Shown: piece by piece, positions 50,401-54,928 of the stretch
Position numbering within the stretch: the first letter of the stretch is position 1
Layout: each line of letters begins with the position of its first letter
From: Sthenelais limicola
Taxonomy: Eukaryota > Annelida > Polychaeta > Phyllodocida > Sigalionidae
Assembly: GCA_942159475.1 (NCBI GenBank)
Contig: OW804096.1
Span: forward strand, 105,622,194-105,686,193
DNA length: 64,000 bases
Direction of reading: 5' to 3'
The notes under the pieces: model-generated
Seen by the model: only the letters and a program-made list of their open reading frames with translations
Databases searched by the model: none
Told to the model about the DNA's origin: nothing
Made by a program: the position numbers and the translations under genes

Positions 50401-51886
50401 TATGTTATTCATGGGCTGAAATACAAATATTGGATGAAAGAAAACGTTTGGATGTAAGAGCAACAGTTGGGAATTCCTCATAAGACAAGTTAGCTTCTCA
50501 AGGTAAAAAGTAAAGTGGAGCATAAGTCTTTTCCTACTAATACTATTTAGTTTCGTGTTCATAATTTTTACCCACCTGGCATGATGTTCTTCTTGATGAT
50601 CTGCACATTCCCGTCGCGGTCAGGACGAGTGTGTTCGTGCCAGAAACCTACCACATGGCCCAGCTCGTGAACAACTATTCCAAACTTGTCACAGTTCTTC
50701 CCAATGGAGATGGCTTGTGCGCCATTACCACGTTTACCCACAAAAGAACAGCATCTGAAAAGTGTGGCGAAAGTCGTGTCCCTTAACCTGAGTTAGCTTC
50801 TCTAGAAACTTGAACGATCACCCATCTGCCATGTCTGCCTCATCCCACGCTTTATTAGCCAGTCACGAAAAGGAAAGGGAATGGAGCAGCCCCATGATAA
50901 ATTACAGAGATTCATTTTTCAGATCATTTAGGGCAAAACGAAGCAGACATTTGTGGCAAATGTACAGGATGTATTTGAGAGAGTAAAACAGACAGATGTT
51001 ATGTTTGATAATATGCCACAATGGGGAAGTTCCAGCTGGAGATTTGAAAAGAATATAATACTAACCCACAGGGCCTCTCAGTGAAGAGAATATAATTGAA
51101 ATCATCTCTAGTTCTTTCCACAAATGTAATACACGTATGGTTTTCCCAGTGCCGGATGGCCTGTTTAAATAATGCTTTATGAGCTCCTGCAATCAAAGAA
51201 AATGAAAAAGTTGTCAGTACTCAGTTTATGTAGACAAGTATATATGTGTACAGGTAGTCGAAAAGGTTGTACAGGTTGTCGAAGTTTATTTAAAGCCATT
51301 CATACAGAATCGATAACCTGGGGTTTTCTTTGGTGAATACACATGTGGAAATGCGACTTACCACTGAAGTTAGCTTCGATTTCATATGGAATAACACCAT
51401 AATCCCAAAGTCTTTCTGGCCTGGCTGTAGCAGCACGTTTAGATCTATGTCTCCGAGTTATGTCTATTTCTTCTTTTTTTAATCTGGAAGAAAGATGAGG
51501 TTCCTTGTTACAAAGCTCCATCAATGACTGGTCAGAACGAATTAACTAAACATTTATAACTGATAACAATTTCTATTTGATTTTACGCTAGAGCAGTAAT
51601 CAATCACAACTTTCATTCTTGTAAAATCGTTTCATGAGTATAATGTACTTTCAAACCTACCTTCGTAGCCTTCTCCTTTCTTTTCTCCTTCTTTCCCTTT
51701 CTTGTTGACGCTCTTTCCTTTTGCCTCCTTTGCGCTTATTATGTCTTTGCCTCCGTCGTCTAAATTTCCCCTGCCTGTCCTCCCATTTTCGGGCTCGTTG
51801 TCGCCCCTCTTGTCTGGTATTTGTCTGTGCTGATTTGATTTTATGTAAAGCTCCCTGTTATAGTGCTATATCGCCAGTGTGTGCCG
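3394..51886 (-). CDS. BMP1/tolloid-family metalloprotease gene, 18 visible coding exons (5' end missing)
   Basis: This gene encodes a secreted astacin-family zinc endopeptidase of the BMP1/tolloid class. Known family members process procollagens and other matrix proteins and cleave the BMP antagonist chordin, releasing BMP ligands. Spliced exons give a basic prodomain end, RSKR furin-type site, astacin domain, CUB1, CUB2, cbEGF1, CUB3, cbEGF2, CUB4, CUB5 and a Lys-rich tail, which is the exact mTLD/tolloid order. About 983-993 codons are visible, close to the full length of vertebrate mTLD. All 17 introns have GT-AG borders and phases that keep the frame; most introns between domains are phase 1, as expected for shuffled extracellular modules. 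The signal peptide exon was not found, and an in-frame TAA lies in the first visible exon at 51858-51860. The symbol tld/bmp1 is by family; paralogue identity cannot be settled. Confidence 0.95.
3856..3928 (-). CDS. Tolloid exon 17: middle of CUB5
   Basis: The acceptor is CTGTTTTACAG and the donor GTTAGT; phases are 2 in and 0 out. This 73-base exon encodes [20 protein letters not shown] and CGNQ, the acidic calcium-site strand and third cysteine of CUB5. It was too short to stand out as an open frame and was placed by splice phase. Confidence 0.93.
3929..4316 (-). other. Tolloid intron (exon 16 to 17)
   Basis: A 388-base AT-rich intron with GTAAGT and TTTTACAG ends. I see no other feature in it. 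Confidence 0.85.
4317..4497 (-). CDS. Tolloid exon 16: first part of CUB5
   Basis: The acceptor is TTTTCGCCTCATAG and the donor GTAAGT; phases are 1 in and 2 out. It encodes [40 protein letters not shown] and [10 protein letters not shown], as in BMP1 CUB5 (LYSHAQFGDNNY...CEW.I.AEE). About 18 bases of this exon's start, plus its acceptor and upstream intron, are duplicated at about 6074-6232. Confidence 0.96.
4498..6454 (-). other. Tolloid intron (exon 15 to 16) with a duplicated exon border
   Basis: An intron of about 2 kb. Besides its splice ends, its only recognisable content is a diverged copy (6074-6232) of the acceptor region and first bases of exon 16. The rest is AT-rich with no domain or RNA that I recognise. 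Confidence 0.8.
6074..6232 (-). pseudogene. Diverged partial duplicate of the exon 16 splice acceptor and exon start
   Basis: Bases 6079-6190 closely match 4486-4600, including CCAATCGCCCTC, the CATAG/CCATAG acceptor, the pyrimidine tract (as GGCGAAAAGAGAATCATTTTA on the plus strand) and intron beyond it; similarity fades by about 6230. Read in the exon 16 frame, the copy keeps the first cysteine codon but meets TGA straight after it and again a few codons later. It therefore looks like a dead fragment of a duplicated exon rather than a usable alternative exon. Confidence 0.75.
6455..6668 (-). CDS. Tolloid exon 15: second part of CUB4
   Basis: The acceptor is TTCTGTGTAG and the donor GTCAGT; phases are 0 in and 1 out. 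It encodes [40 protein letters not shown] and [18 protein letters not shown], a near-perfect match to the CUB4 pattern. The first ATG is internal to the protein, not a translation start. Confidence 0.97.
6793..7388 (+). mobile_element. RTE-like non-autonomous retroelement remnant
   Basis: The unit starts with a strong palindrome at 6793-6830: ACTAGCAAA and CCCGTG face CACGGG and TTTGCTAGT. It ends with a CCAGCGGTTTCGGAGGAGAT segment and an AT-rich tail, ATAATATATAGATAGAT. A CCCGTGC..GCACGGG head, a 'CCAGC.GTTTCGGAG' body and a short ATATAGATAGA tail together resemble RTE-clade LINE/SINE 3' regions in invertebrates. No reverse transcriptase frame remains. It sits in the intron between the two CUB4 exons. 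Confidence 0.5.
7720..7847 (-). CDS. Tolloid exon 14: first part of CUB4
   Basis: The acceptor is TTTACACTAG and the donor GTAATG (non-optimal +4/+5). Phases are 1 in and 0 out. It encodes [27 protein letters not shown] and TTPGHRIKL, following BMP1 CUB4 (GCDHKVTS.SG.ITSPNWP; STPGHRVKL). Confidence 0.95.
7848..10261 (-). other. Tolloid intron (exon 13 to 14)
   Basis: An intron of about 2.4 kb. A 14-base C run sits at 9153-9166. Otherwise I see no gene, RNA or clear repeat; open frames on both strands are short and without motifs. Confidence 0.75.
10262..10387 (-). CDS. Tolloid exon 13: calcium-binding EGF2
   Basis: The acceptor is TTTTATTGCAG and the donor GTGAGT, phase 1 on both sides. It encodes [18 protein letters not shown], then [13 protein letters not shown] and DCKE. 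The DEC start and the C.N....Y.C.C hydroxylation pattern mark a cbEGF. All six cysteines are present. Confidence 0.97.
13180..13269 (+). repeat. (ACC)n trinucleotide microsatellite
   Basis: ACC/CCA repeats with a few interruptions run from about 13180, becoming a pure ACC tract over the last 40 bases (13228-13269). Just upstream is a short AAC-rich run (13147-13168). The long Thr or Val runs this gives in open frames are not real proteins. Confidence 0.9.
14136..14224. repeat. Short inverted repeat next to the foldback hairpin
   Basis: TTTAGGGGTC (14136-14145) is exactly inverted as GACCCCTAAA (14215-14224), enclosing about 70 bases. It abuts the long hairpin that follows. The two may be parts of one foldback element. 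Confidence 0.6.
14225..14347. repeat. Long foldback hairpin, about 53-bp stem and 18-base loop
   Basis: Arms 14225-14277 and 14296-14347 are inverted copies with three mismatches and one single-base bulge; the arms start GGACTTGGAAGGTTGTGG and GGACTTAGAAGGTTGTGG when read inward. The loop is AGCTCGCTATCGCTCGCC. It lies in the intron just downstream of exon 12 of the tolloid transcript. It could be a foldback or MITE transposon, or a hairpin RNA precursor; the stem is longer and more perfect than most animal pre-miRNAs. Confidence 0.85.
14478..14661 (-). CDS. Tolloid exon 12: second part of CUB3
   Basis: The acceptor is CTTTTTGGCAG and the donor GTAAGT; phases are 0 in and 1 out. It encodes [36 protein letters not shown] and [13 protein letters not shown], matching BMP1 CUB3 (EVRSGL.ADSKLHGKFCG). 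A long inverted repeat lies just downstream in the intron (14225-14347). Confidence 0.96.
18215..18490 (+). repeat. Two tandem copies of a 144-bp AT-rich unit
   Basis: The block beginning ATGTTGATGTTAATATCAGT at 18215 recurs at 18359. The shared landmarks are AGTTGATGAATGTGTGGA, ATCGATATCAATTGTATAGA and ATGTATTTGTTTTAT. Divergence is a few per cent with small indels. There is no coding potential. Confidence 0.85.
19671..19827 (+). repeat. Interspersed repeat copy A (shared with 56152-56323)
   Basis: Shared blocks in order with copy B are CTCCAAACAA, AGCCTCTCG, ATTAGGACG, the identical core ATTAGCGCAGTAGGCGTCC (19761-19779) and CATATC.GAT..GAAGCT/GAGGCT. An inner inverted pair GGACGCCT / AGGCGTCC flanks the middle. 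This suggests a MITE- or SINE-like family not tied to a gene. Confidence 0.75.
20821..21207 (-). other. Ser/Thr-rich open frame with a good 3' splice acceptor; function unknown
   Basis: A frame opening at a clean TTTGCAG acceptor (exon base 21207) stays open for about 128 codons to a stop at 20821. Its first ~95 residues are Ser/Thr/Ala/Pro-rich with an internal repeat ([14 protein letters not shown]), and this part is GC-rich against AT-rich surroundings. The last ~30 residues are hydrophobic. It would enter in phase 0, which matches the flanking tolloid exons, but I see no matching phase-0 donor of good quality. It could be a cryptic exon, a processed gene fragment or a transposon piece. 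I do not recognise it. Confidence 0.25.
21860..21972 (-). repeat. tRNA-related SINE-like fragment
   Basis: On the minus strand a perfect B-box-type arm (GGGTTTGAACCC on plus, 21905-21916) follows a GGTGCTGGATTGGATCC segment. The same arrangement (GGTG.TGGATT ... GGG.TTCRAA.CCC) occurs at 34330-34400, also on minus, which suggests one SINE family. No convincing A box is seen. Confidence 0.4.
22275..22345 (+). tRNA. tRNA-like sequence (pseudogene or SINE head)
   Basis: An A-box-like TAGCTCAGTGGTAAG (22282-22296) is followed at proper spacing by an anticodon-like stem CTCAC/GTGAG and a B-box-like GAGTTCGCACC (22324-22334). The D and T stems pair poorly and the loop between CTCAC and GTGAG has eight bases, so this is probably not a working tRNA. 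A tRNA-derived SINE or decayed tRNA is more likely. Confidence 0.45.
23787..24575 (+). repeat. 21-bp minisatellite with higher-order repeat
   Basis: Roughly 37 copies of a 21-base unit close to GTCAAAATAGTCAATCGAAAA run through this block. A longer unit of about 250-270 bases is itself repeated: 24001-24271 recurs from 24272, the second copy lacking one 21-base unit around the GTTAATTCGAAATAGTCAATT step. The apparent Leu/Thr/Phe repeat proteins on the minus strand are by-products. Confidence 0.92.
26862..27358 (+). mobile_element. 5'-truncated non-LTR retrotransposon (LINE) 3' end
   Basis: An open frame of about 80 codons (26862-27107) ends with [20 protein letters not shown] and RFKALTK. 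This fits the C-terminal pattern of many LINE reverse transcriptase proteins (a 'LWN.L....R....S...FK..L' tail). It is followed by about 240 bases of untranslated sequence and a short A-rich tail, CTAATAAAAAAAATAAAAAAAT, as expected for the 3' end of an insertion. The rest of the element is missing. Confidence 0.6.
29177..29337 (-). CDS. Tolloid exon 11: first part of CUB3
   Basis: The acceptor is TTTTTCCCCACAG and the donor GTAAGT; phases are 1 in and 0 out. It encodes [36 protein letters not shown] and FDLEGNN. The next exon lies 14.5 kb away, the largest intron in the gene. Confidence 0.95.
30090..30193 (-). mobile_element. Penelope-like element end with degenerate hammerhead-ribozyme motif
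   Basis: Read on the minus strand: TTGATAAA, a stem GGGC/GCCC with loop CATTGAA, then CGAAACGTCGGACCC, then AATAAAACAAACC and a 19-base C run. The stem-GAAA-CGTC-GGACCC layout is that of the hammerhead ribozymes described in Penelope-like retroelements, but the CUGAUGA core box is altered to UUGAUAA and stem I is not formed, so this copy is probably inactive. A second family member lies at 48658-48760. The call rests on motif memory, not on an alignment. Confidence 0.5.
31254..31327 (+). repeat. (GGA)n microsatellite
   Basis: About 70 bases of GGA repeats with two GGGAGA interruptions, preceded by (GAT)4. It lies in the exon 10-11 intron. Confidence 0.92.
34310..34400 (-). repeat. tRNA-related SINE-like fragment
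   Basis: The minus strand reads GGTGTTGGATTCTCAACTGA, a short spacer, then the perfect arm GGGATTCGAATCCC (34335-34348). This is the same layout as the fragment at 21860-21972. It suggests a SINE family with a tRNA-type B box; the A box is not convincing. Confidence 0.4.
35459..35491 (+). repeat. 33-base A run flanked by a direct repeat
   Basis: A pure A tract is bordered by the same ten bases, CCACTATAAT, at 35449-35458 and 35497-35506. A second A run (35430-35439) lies just upstream. It may be a retroelement tail or slippage product; no element body was identified. Confidence 0.8.
35791..35913 (-). CDS. Tolloid exon 10: calcium-binding EGF1
   Basis: The acceptor is TTTGTTCGCAG and the donor GTGAGT, phase 1 on both sides, so this is a single-exon module. 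It begins [12 protein letters not shown] (the DEC calcium-site start) and has [12 protein letters not shown], fitting the Asn/Asp hydroxylation consensus of cbEGF domains. All six cysteines are present. Confidence 0.97.
36130..36325 (-). CDS. Tolloid exon 9: second part of CUB2
   Basis: The acceptor is GGTGTTTCAG and the donor GTGAGC; phases are 0 in and 1 out. It encodes [28 protein letters not shown] and [17 protein letters not shown]. This is the best-conserved CUB in the gene, with the YDYLEVRDG calcium-site strand intact. Confidence 0.96.
36326..37631 (-). other. Tolloid introns around exon 8
   Basis: Introns 36326-36726 (401 bases) and 36873-37631 (759 bases) flank exon 8 (36727-36872). 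Apart from splice ends I see nothing recognisable in either. Confidence 0.8.
36727..36872 (-). CDS. Tolloid exon 8: first part of CUB2
   Basis: The acceptor is CTTTTTACAG and the donor GTAAAA, a weaker donor but in the right place. Phases are 1 in and 0 out. It encodes [20 protein letters not shown], then [10 protein letters not shown] and MFQSFE, closely following the CUB2 pattern of BMP1. Confidence 0.94.
37632..37751 (-). CDS. Tolloid exon 7: second part of CUB1
   Basis: The acceptor is AATTTGCAG and the donor GTATGT, phase 1 on both sides. It encodes [19 protein letters not shown] and the end strand KGFTANYE, completing the four-cysteine CUB1 module. Confidence 0.94.
37752..39019 (-). 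other. Tolloid intron inside CUB1
   Basis: A 1.27-kb intron. The plus-strand open frames at about 38338-38733 have no motifs, are rich in simple AT composition and are best read as chance. Confidence 0.8.
39020..39244 (-). CDS. Tolloid exon 6: first part of CUB1
   Basis: The acceptor is TTCATTTCCAG and the donor GTATGT, both in phase 1. It starts [17 protein letters not shown], the usual CUB opening with the first cysteine, and runs to [18 protein letters not shown], which carries the acidic calcium-site region. CUB1 is the most diverged CUB here. In the family, CUB1-CUB2 are needed for secretion and substrate recognition. Confidence 0.94.
39245..43310 (-). other. Tolloid intron (exon 5 to 6)
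   Basis: A 4.07-kb AT-rich intron. No gene or RNA was recognised. A CTGATGAGCC segment at about 39624-39633 (minus) resembles the first hammerhead box, but the rest does not fold as one. Confidence 0.75.
43311..43544 (-). CDS. Tolloid exon 5: end of astacin domain with Met-turn
   Basis: The acceptor is TTTTCTGTAG and the donor GTAAGT. The exon starts with GQEYNFNEL and includes [12 protein letters not shown], which holds the Met-turn SIMHY whose tyrosine is the fifth zinc ligand in astacins. It ends with [13 protein letters not shown], the family's domain end just before CUB1. Phase 1 out matches the next exon. Confidence 0.97.
44778..44849 (-). tRNA. tRNA-like sequence (pseudogene or SINE)
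   Basis: On the minus strand TGGTCAAGTGGTTTA fits an A box and GAATTCGAATCCC fits a B box, at tRNA spacing within about 72 bases. The acceptor and T stems pair poorly, so a functional tRNA is unlikely. A 13-bp perfect hairpin lies about 70 bases away (44919-44953). Confidence 0.45.
44919..44953. repeat. Perfect 13-bp hairpin
   Basis: CCCCATTCTCCTC (44919-44931) and GAGGAGAATGGGG (44941-44953) are exact inverted copies around a nine-base loop. Its role is unknown; it may belong to the tRNA-like element nearby. Confidence 0.9.
46141..46215 (+). repeat. 40-bp tandem duplication
   Basis: TGTATTCTCCATCTCATCTC and the 20 bases after it recur immediately at 46181. Each copy contains an ATCTCA..TGAGAT inverted pair. 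Confidence 0.93.
48658..48760 (-). mobile_element. Second Penelope-like repeat end
   Basis: Shares with 30090-30193 the order poly-G, GGTTTGTTTATT and GGGTCCGACGTTT on the plus strand. On the minus strand a stem (ACATT/AATGT) precedes CAAAACGTCGGACCCC, where the expected GAAA is changed and the CUGAUGA box is absent. It is a diverged family member rather than a ribozyme. Confidence 0.45.
50576..50754 (-). CDS. Tolloid exon 4: astacin catalytic exon
   Basis: The acceptor is TTTCAG and the donor GTGGGT; phases are 2 in and 1 out. It completes the CGCC cluster typical of BMP1/tolloid astacins and contains the zinc and catalytic signature [19 protein letters not shown], with the three zinc-binding histidines, the catalytic glutamate and the family Gly and Arg residues all present. 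Nothing essential is missing, which argues for an active protease. Confidence 0.97.
51066..51186 (-). CDS. Tolloid exon 3: astacin domain
   Basis: The acceptor is TTTGATTGCAG and the donor GTTAGT; phases are 1 in and 2 out. It encodes the helix [18 protein letters not shown] and the following ITFVERT and FTERPCG segments, matching the N-terminal half of the astacin fold in BMP1-like enzymes. The final PCG begins the CGCC cysteine cluster completed in the next exon. Confidence 0.95.
51362..51483 (-). CDS. Tolloid exon 2: furin site and start of astacin domain
   Basis: The acceptor is CTTTCTTCCAG and the donor GTAAGT. The exon enters in phase 2 and leaves in phase 1. It carries RRHRSKR, a classical proprotein-convertase site, followed by [19 protein letters not shown], the start of the mature astacin domain. 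The conserved start of mature tolloids (AAT.RPER.W..GVIPY.I) is clear. Cleavage here would free the protease from its inhibitory prodomain in the secretory pathway. Confidence 0.95.
51661..51886 (-). CDS. Tolloid exon 1 (visible): basic prodomain segment
   Basis: The acceptor is TTTTTCAG before 51886 and the donor GTAGGT begins at 51660. The reading frame is fixed by the phase-2 junction to the next exon, which leads directly into the RSKR cleavage site. Most of the exon codes for an Arg/Lys/Gln/Glu-rich stretch, much more basic than typical vertebrate prodomains. Near its start, in the same frame, is GDIAL, a motif known at the matching place in BMP1-type prodomains, followed at once by TAA (51858-51860). 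If the TAA is real and constitutive, the product stops here. Alternatively splicing uses the AACAG just after it, so the exon begins at 51854 in phase 0 and loses GDIAL. A sequencing error or null allele is also possible. Confidence 0.75.
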
Positions 51887-53890
51887 CTGAAAAATGAAAG
51901 TTACTATGTTGTAAATAGCTTGTATGGTCATTATTTTGTTCATATTTTCGCTGAAATGGTAATTTTATGAAAATATACAGACTTTTCCATGAAAATTCTT
52001 CAATCATAACTCGAATAACCAAAATTCTTCAGATAATCAGCCAAATTATTATTTACATTTAGTATTGATTGAAACAAATATTCACACGTAGCGTACAACA
52101 TCAACATCAAAGTGGGCAGGGTAAAGATAAGGTATAACGATGTCAGGAGGGATACACAAATATTAGCCGTCCCACCAGACAGGGGTCCCTAACTATATGC
52201 AGCTTGGATGTGTACGTGTGTGTGTGTGGGGGGGGGGGGGGAGGTCGCGCGACAAGAAACCGTTGGACCTTATAGGTTATAAGTGCCCAGAGGGCATGAA
52301 AGGCCCCCGCATCATGCGCTCTCTTCCGCTTGACAAACTGAGCCGACTACAAGTAGGTGCTATGGCATTCTGATGGGTTTCCTAGGTCTAGAATGATTTA
52401 TATCCCACCGTAAATCAACCGATTACTATGAAAAGTGTCGATGGGTCTTTGGTGACATAAGAAACTTTGGTCTGCTTGAAATGTGGGTGTTTTACCGAAT
52501 TTTATGATAATAGCAAGCATGTCCTCTTCTTATTCTACCCCTGCATTGCTACTTACAATGACACCAAATTTCCATCTAATGGTTTGCCTACAATTCATTT
52601 TGCAGGAAAGTTAACATCCTAACATCAAGTAGTAAATCTTAATCGTAATGAAACTCCCTATTATATACAAGTTCTACTAAGGATAACTTTGCTTCATCTG
52701 AGAGGATGTGCATTGCCATCATCCACGCCAATTGTGAAGCTATTTCTTGGGTATCAACACAGCAAATTATACCATCTTCCATCATGATTCTTCCAGAGAG
52801 TTCCCCTCAAACCTCCCCTCATCGACTTGACAAGAAATTATCCTCGTTAGCAATACTTAGAGTTGGTCTTTGCGAACGTTCATGTTGCTCTTCTCCTAGC
52901 GCACTTGCCTCAATTGAAATTTTGACGTGCAATATAGGTGGTTTGATGAAGAACCATTTGTTTTGTCGGGCGTTAGGACCACATGGGACACCCAGAGGTA
53001 TACACAAACAGACGGCCAAAAGCCTTTGTAAATTCCCTCGAGTAAAGTATGCTCTTCTTGCTATTGAAACAAGTTAAAAGGATCCAACCTTAGACAGAGA
53101 CTTAGAGCCGGTGACGAATTGCGCACCATGTTGAACCAGCTGTGGTCTTTATTCAAACAAGCAATGTTGCAGCAAAGAGCAGGGAAAGGATCGTCAGAGA
53201 GCCAAGAAGCTAAACTCCCCACTCAACCTCCACACTGCTCCATTCCCTGTCCATTCAAATTGCTTTAGCAGGCACAGGGTCACATGGGTCAGCTGGGTCT
53301 CGCAGGAACAGGGTAAATAAACATCTTCATTCCCAGAGACAGACCCTCAGGGGGCATTTCAGACAATCAATCCTGCATCAAACCGATCCAGTGCATTCCT
53401 AGATATATTTTCAATCGTCACCGTCATATCGTATATCTATTATATTTCAAAGTAATGGTTGTCTTTATATTGCCTTTGTGGTAAGCATTCAATCAATGAG
53501 GCCACAGAACAAAAGTGAATTCTTTGATGAGAGTGATGAATATATCTCACAAAAAAGTTCTCTTGATTCTTCACACACATGCATCCCATATTGTCTGGAT
53601 ACACGAGGTAACTATGTAAGTAAGGTTCTGTGTGATCGCAGCCTTTTTATTAACTTTGAAACTGCATGGAAAGATTGCAGTCATAAATTAAGCTTTTCCC
53701 CGGACAGCCTCATGTAAAAACCTGCTGCATGGGAGTTATTCAGGGCCACCTTTCACAGAAACAACACTGATTGTTTACAAAAGAGGCCTCCGATTCATAA
53801 AGCATACCGGGAAAAAGTGAATAGACCAGCAACACCTAGAATGTGCCAATCAGCCAGTTGGCCTCAAAAGGCTCAATAATTTTTTTGGCA
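51887..53890. other. Upstream of the first visible tolloid exon; no gene recognised
   Basis: The region holds a TG/G run at 52214-52241 and otherwise unremarkable sequence. I looked on the minus strand for the missing signal-peptide exon ending in phase 1 and found none that convinced me. Plus-strand open frames at 52706-53077 and 53478-53717 have no recognisable domain. Confidence 0.6.
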
Positions 53891-53910
53891 TTTGAATGAC
53901 TGGCAAGGGG

Positions 53911-54928
53911 GAGATGGAGGTGGAGAAGGGGGAGGAGGAGGAGGAGGAGGAGGAGAAGAAGGAGAAGGAGAAGGAGGAGGAGGAGGAGGAGGAGGAGGAG
54001 GAGGAGGAGGAGGAGGAGGAGGAGGAGGAGGAGGAGGAGGAGGAGGAGGAGGAGGAGGAGGAGGAGGAGGAGGAGGAGGAGGAGGAGGAGGAGGAGGAGG
54101 AGGAGGAGGAGGAGGAGGAGGAGGAGGAGGAGGAGGAGGAGGAGGAGGAGGAGGAGGAGGAGGAGGAGGAGGAGGAGGAGGAGGAGGAGGAGGAGGAGGA
54201 GGAGGAGGAGGAGGAGGAGGAGGAGGAGGAGGAGGAGGAGGAGGAGGAGGAGGAGGAGGAGGAGGAGGAGGAGGAGGAGGAGGAGGAGGAGGAGGAGGAG
54301 GAGGAGGAGGAGGAGGAGGAGGAGGAGGAGGAGGAGGAGGAGGAGGAGGAGGAGGAGGAGGAGGAGGAGGAGGAGGAGGAGGAGGAGGAGGAGGAGGAGG
54401 AGGAGGAGGAGGAGGAGGAGGAGGAGGAGGAGGAGGAGGAGGAGGAGGAGGAGGAGGAGGAGGAGGAGGAGGAGGAGGAGGAGGAGGAGGAGGAGGAGGA
54501 GGAGGAGGAGGAGGAGGAGGAGGAGGAGGAGGAGGAGGAGGAGGAGGAGGAGGAGGAGGAGGAGGAGGAGGAGGAGGAGGAGGAGGAGGAGGAGGAGGAG
54601 GAGGAGGAGGAGGAGGAGGAGGAGGAGGAGGAGGAGGAGGAGGAGGAGGAGGAGGAGGAGGAGGAGGAGGAGGAGGAGGAGGAGGAGGAGGAGGAGGAGG
54701 AGGAGGAGGAGGAGGAGGAGGAGGAGGAGGAGGAGGAGGAGGAGGAGGAGGAGGAGGAGGAGGAGGAGGAGGAGGAGGAGGAGGAGGAGGAGGAGGAGGA
54801 GGAGGAGGAGGAGGAGGAGGAGGAGGAGGAGGAGGAGGAGGAGGAGGAGGAGGAGGAGGAGGAGGAGGAGGAGGAGGAGGAGGAGGAGGAGGAGGAGGAG
54901 GAGGAGGAGGAGGAGGAGGAGGAGAAGA
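53911..54928 (+). repeat. Very long (GGA)n tract, about 1 kb
   Basis: From about 53911 the sequence is GGA-rich, and from about 53970 to 54923 it is pure GGA, roughly 318 perfect repeats, ending GGAGAAGAAG. All the long poly-Glu, poly-Gly, poly-Pro and poly-Leu frames here are translations of this tract on the two strands and are not genes. As a homopurine-homopyrimidine mirror repeat with regular G pairs it could form triplex or tetraplex DNA. The exact length in the assembly should not be trusted. Confidence 0.97.

Larger units (their letters stand above)
43545..50575 (-). other. Tolloid intron (exon 4 to 5)
   Basis: A 7.03-kb intron within the astacin domain. It contains a tRNA-like segment and hairpin (44778-44953), a 40-base tandem duplication (46141-46215) and a second Penelope-like end (48658-48760). 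The rest shows no recognisable gene. Confidence 0.75.

Noticed and set aside
3394..51886. Tolloid locus as a processed or dead pseudogene
   Set aside because: It has introns with proper splice sites, intact active-site residues and an open frame through all domains. Only the single upstream TAA speaks against function.
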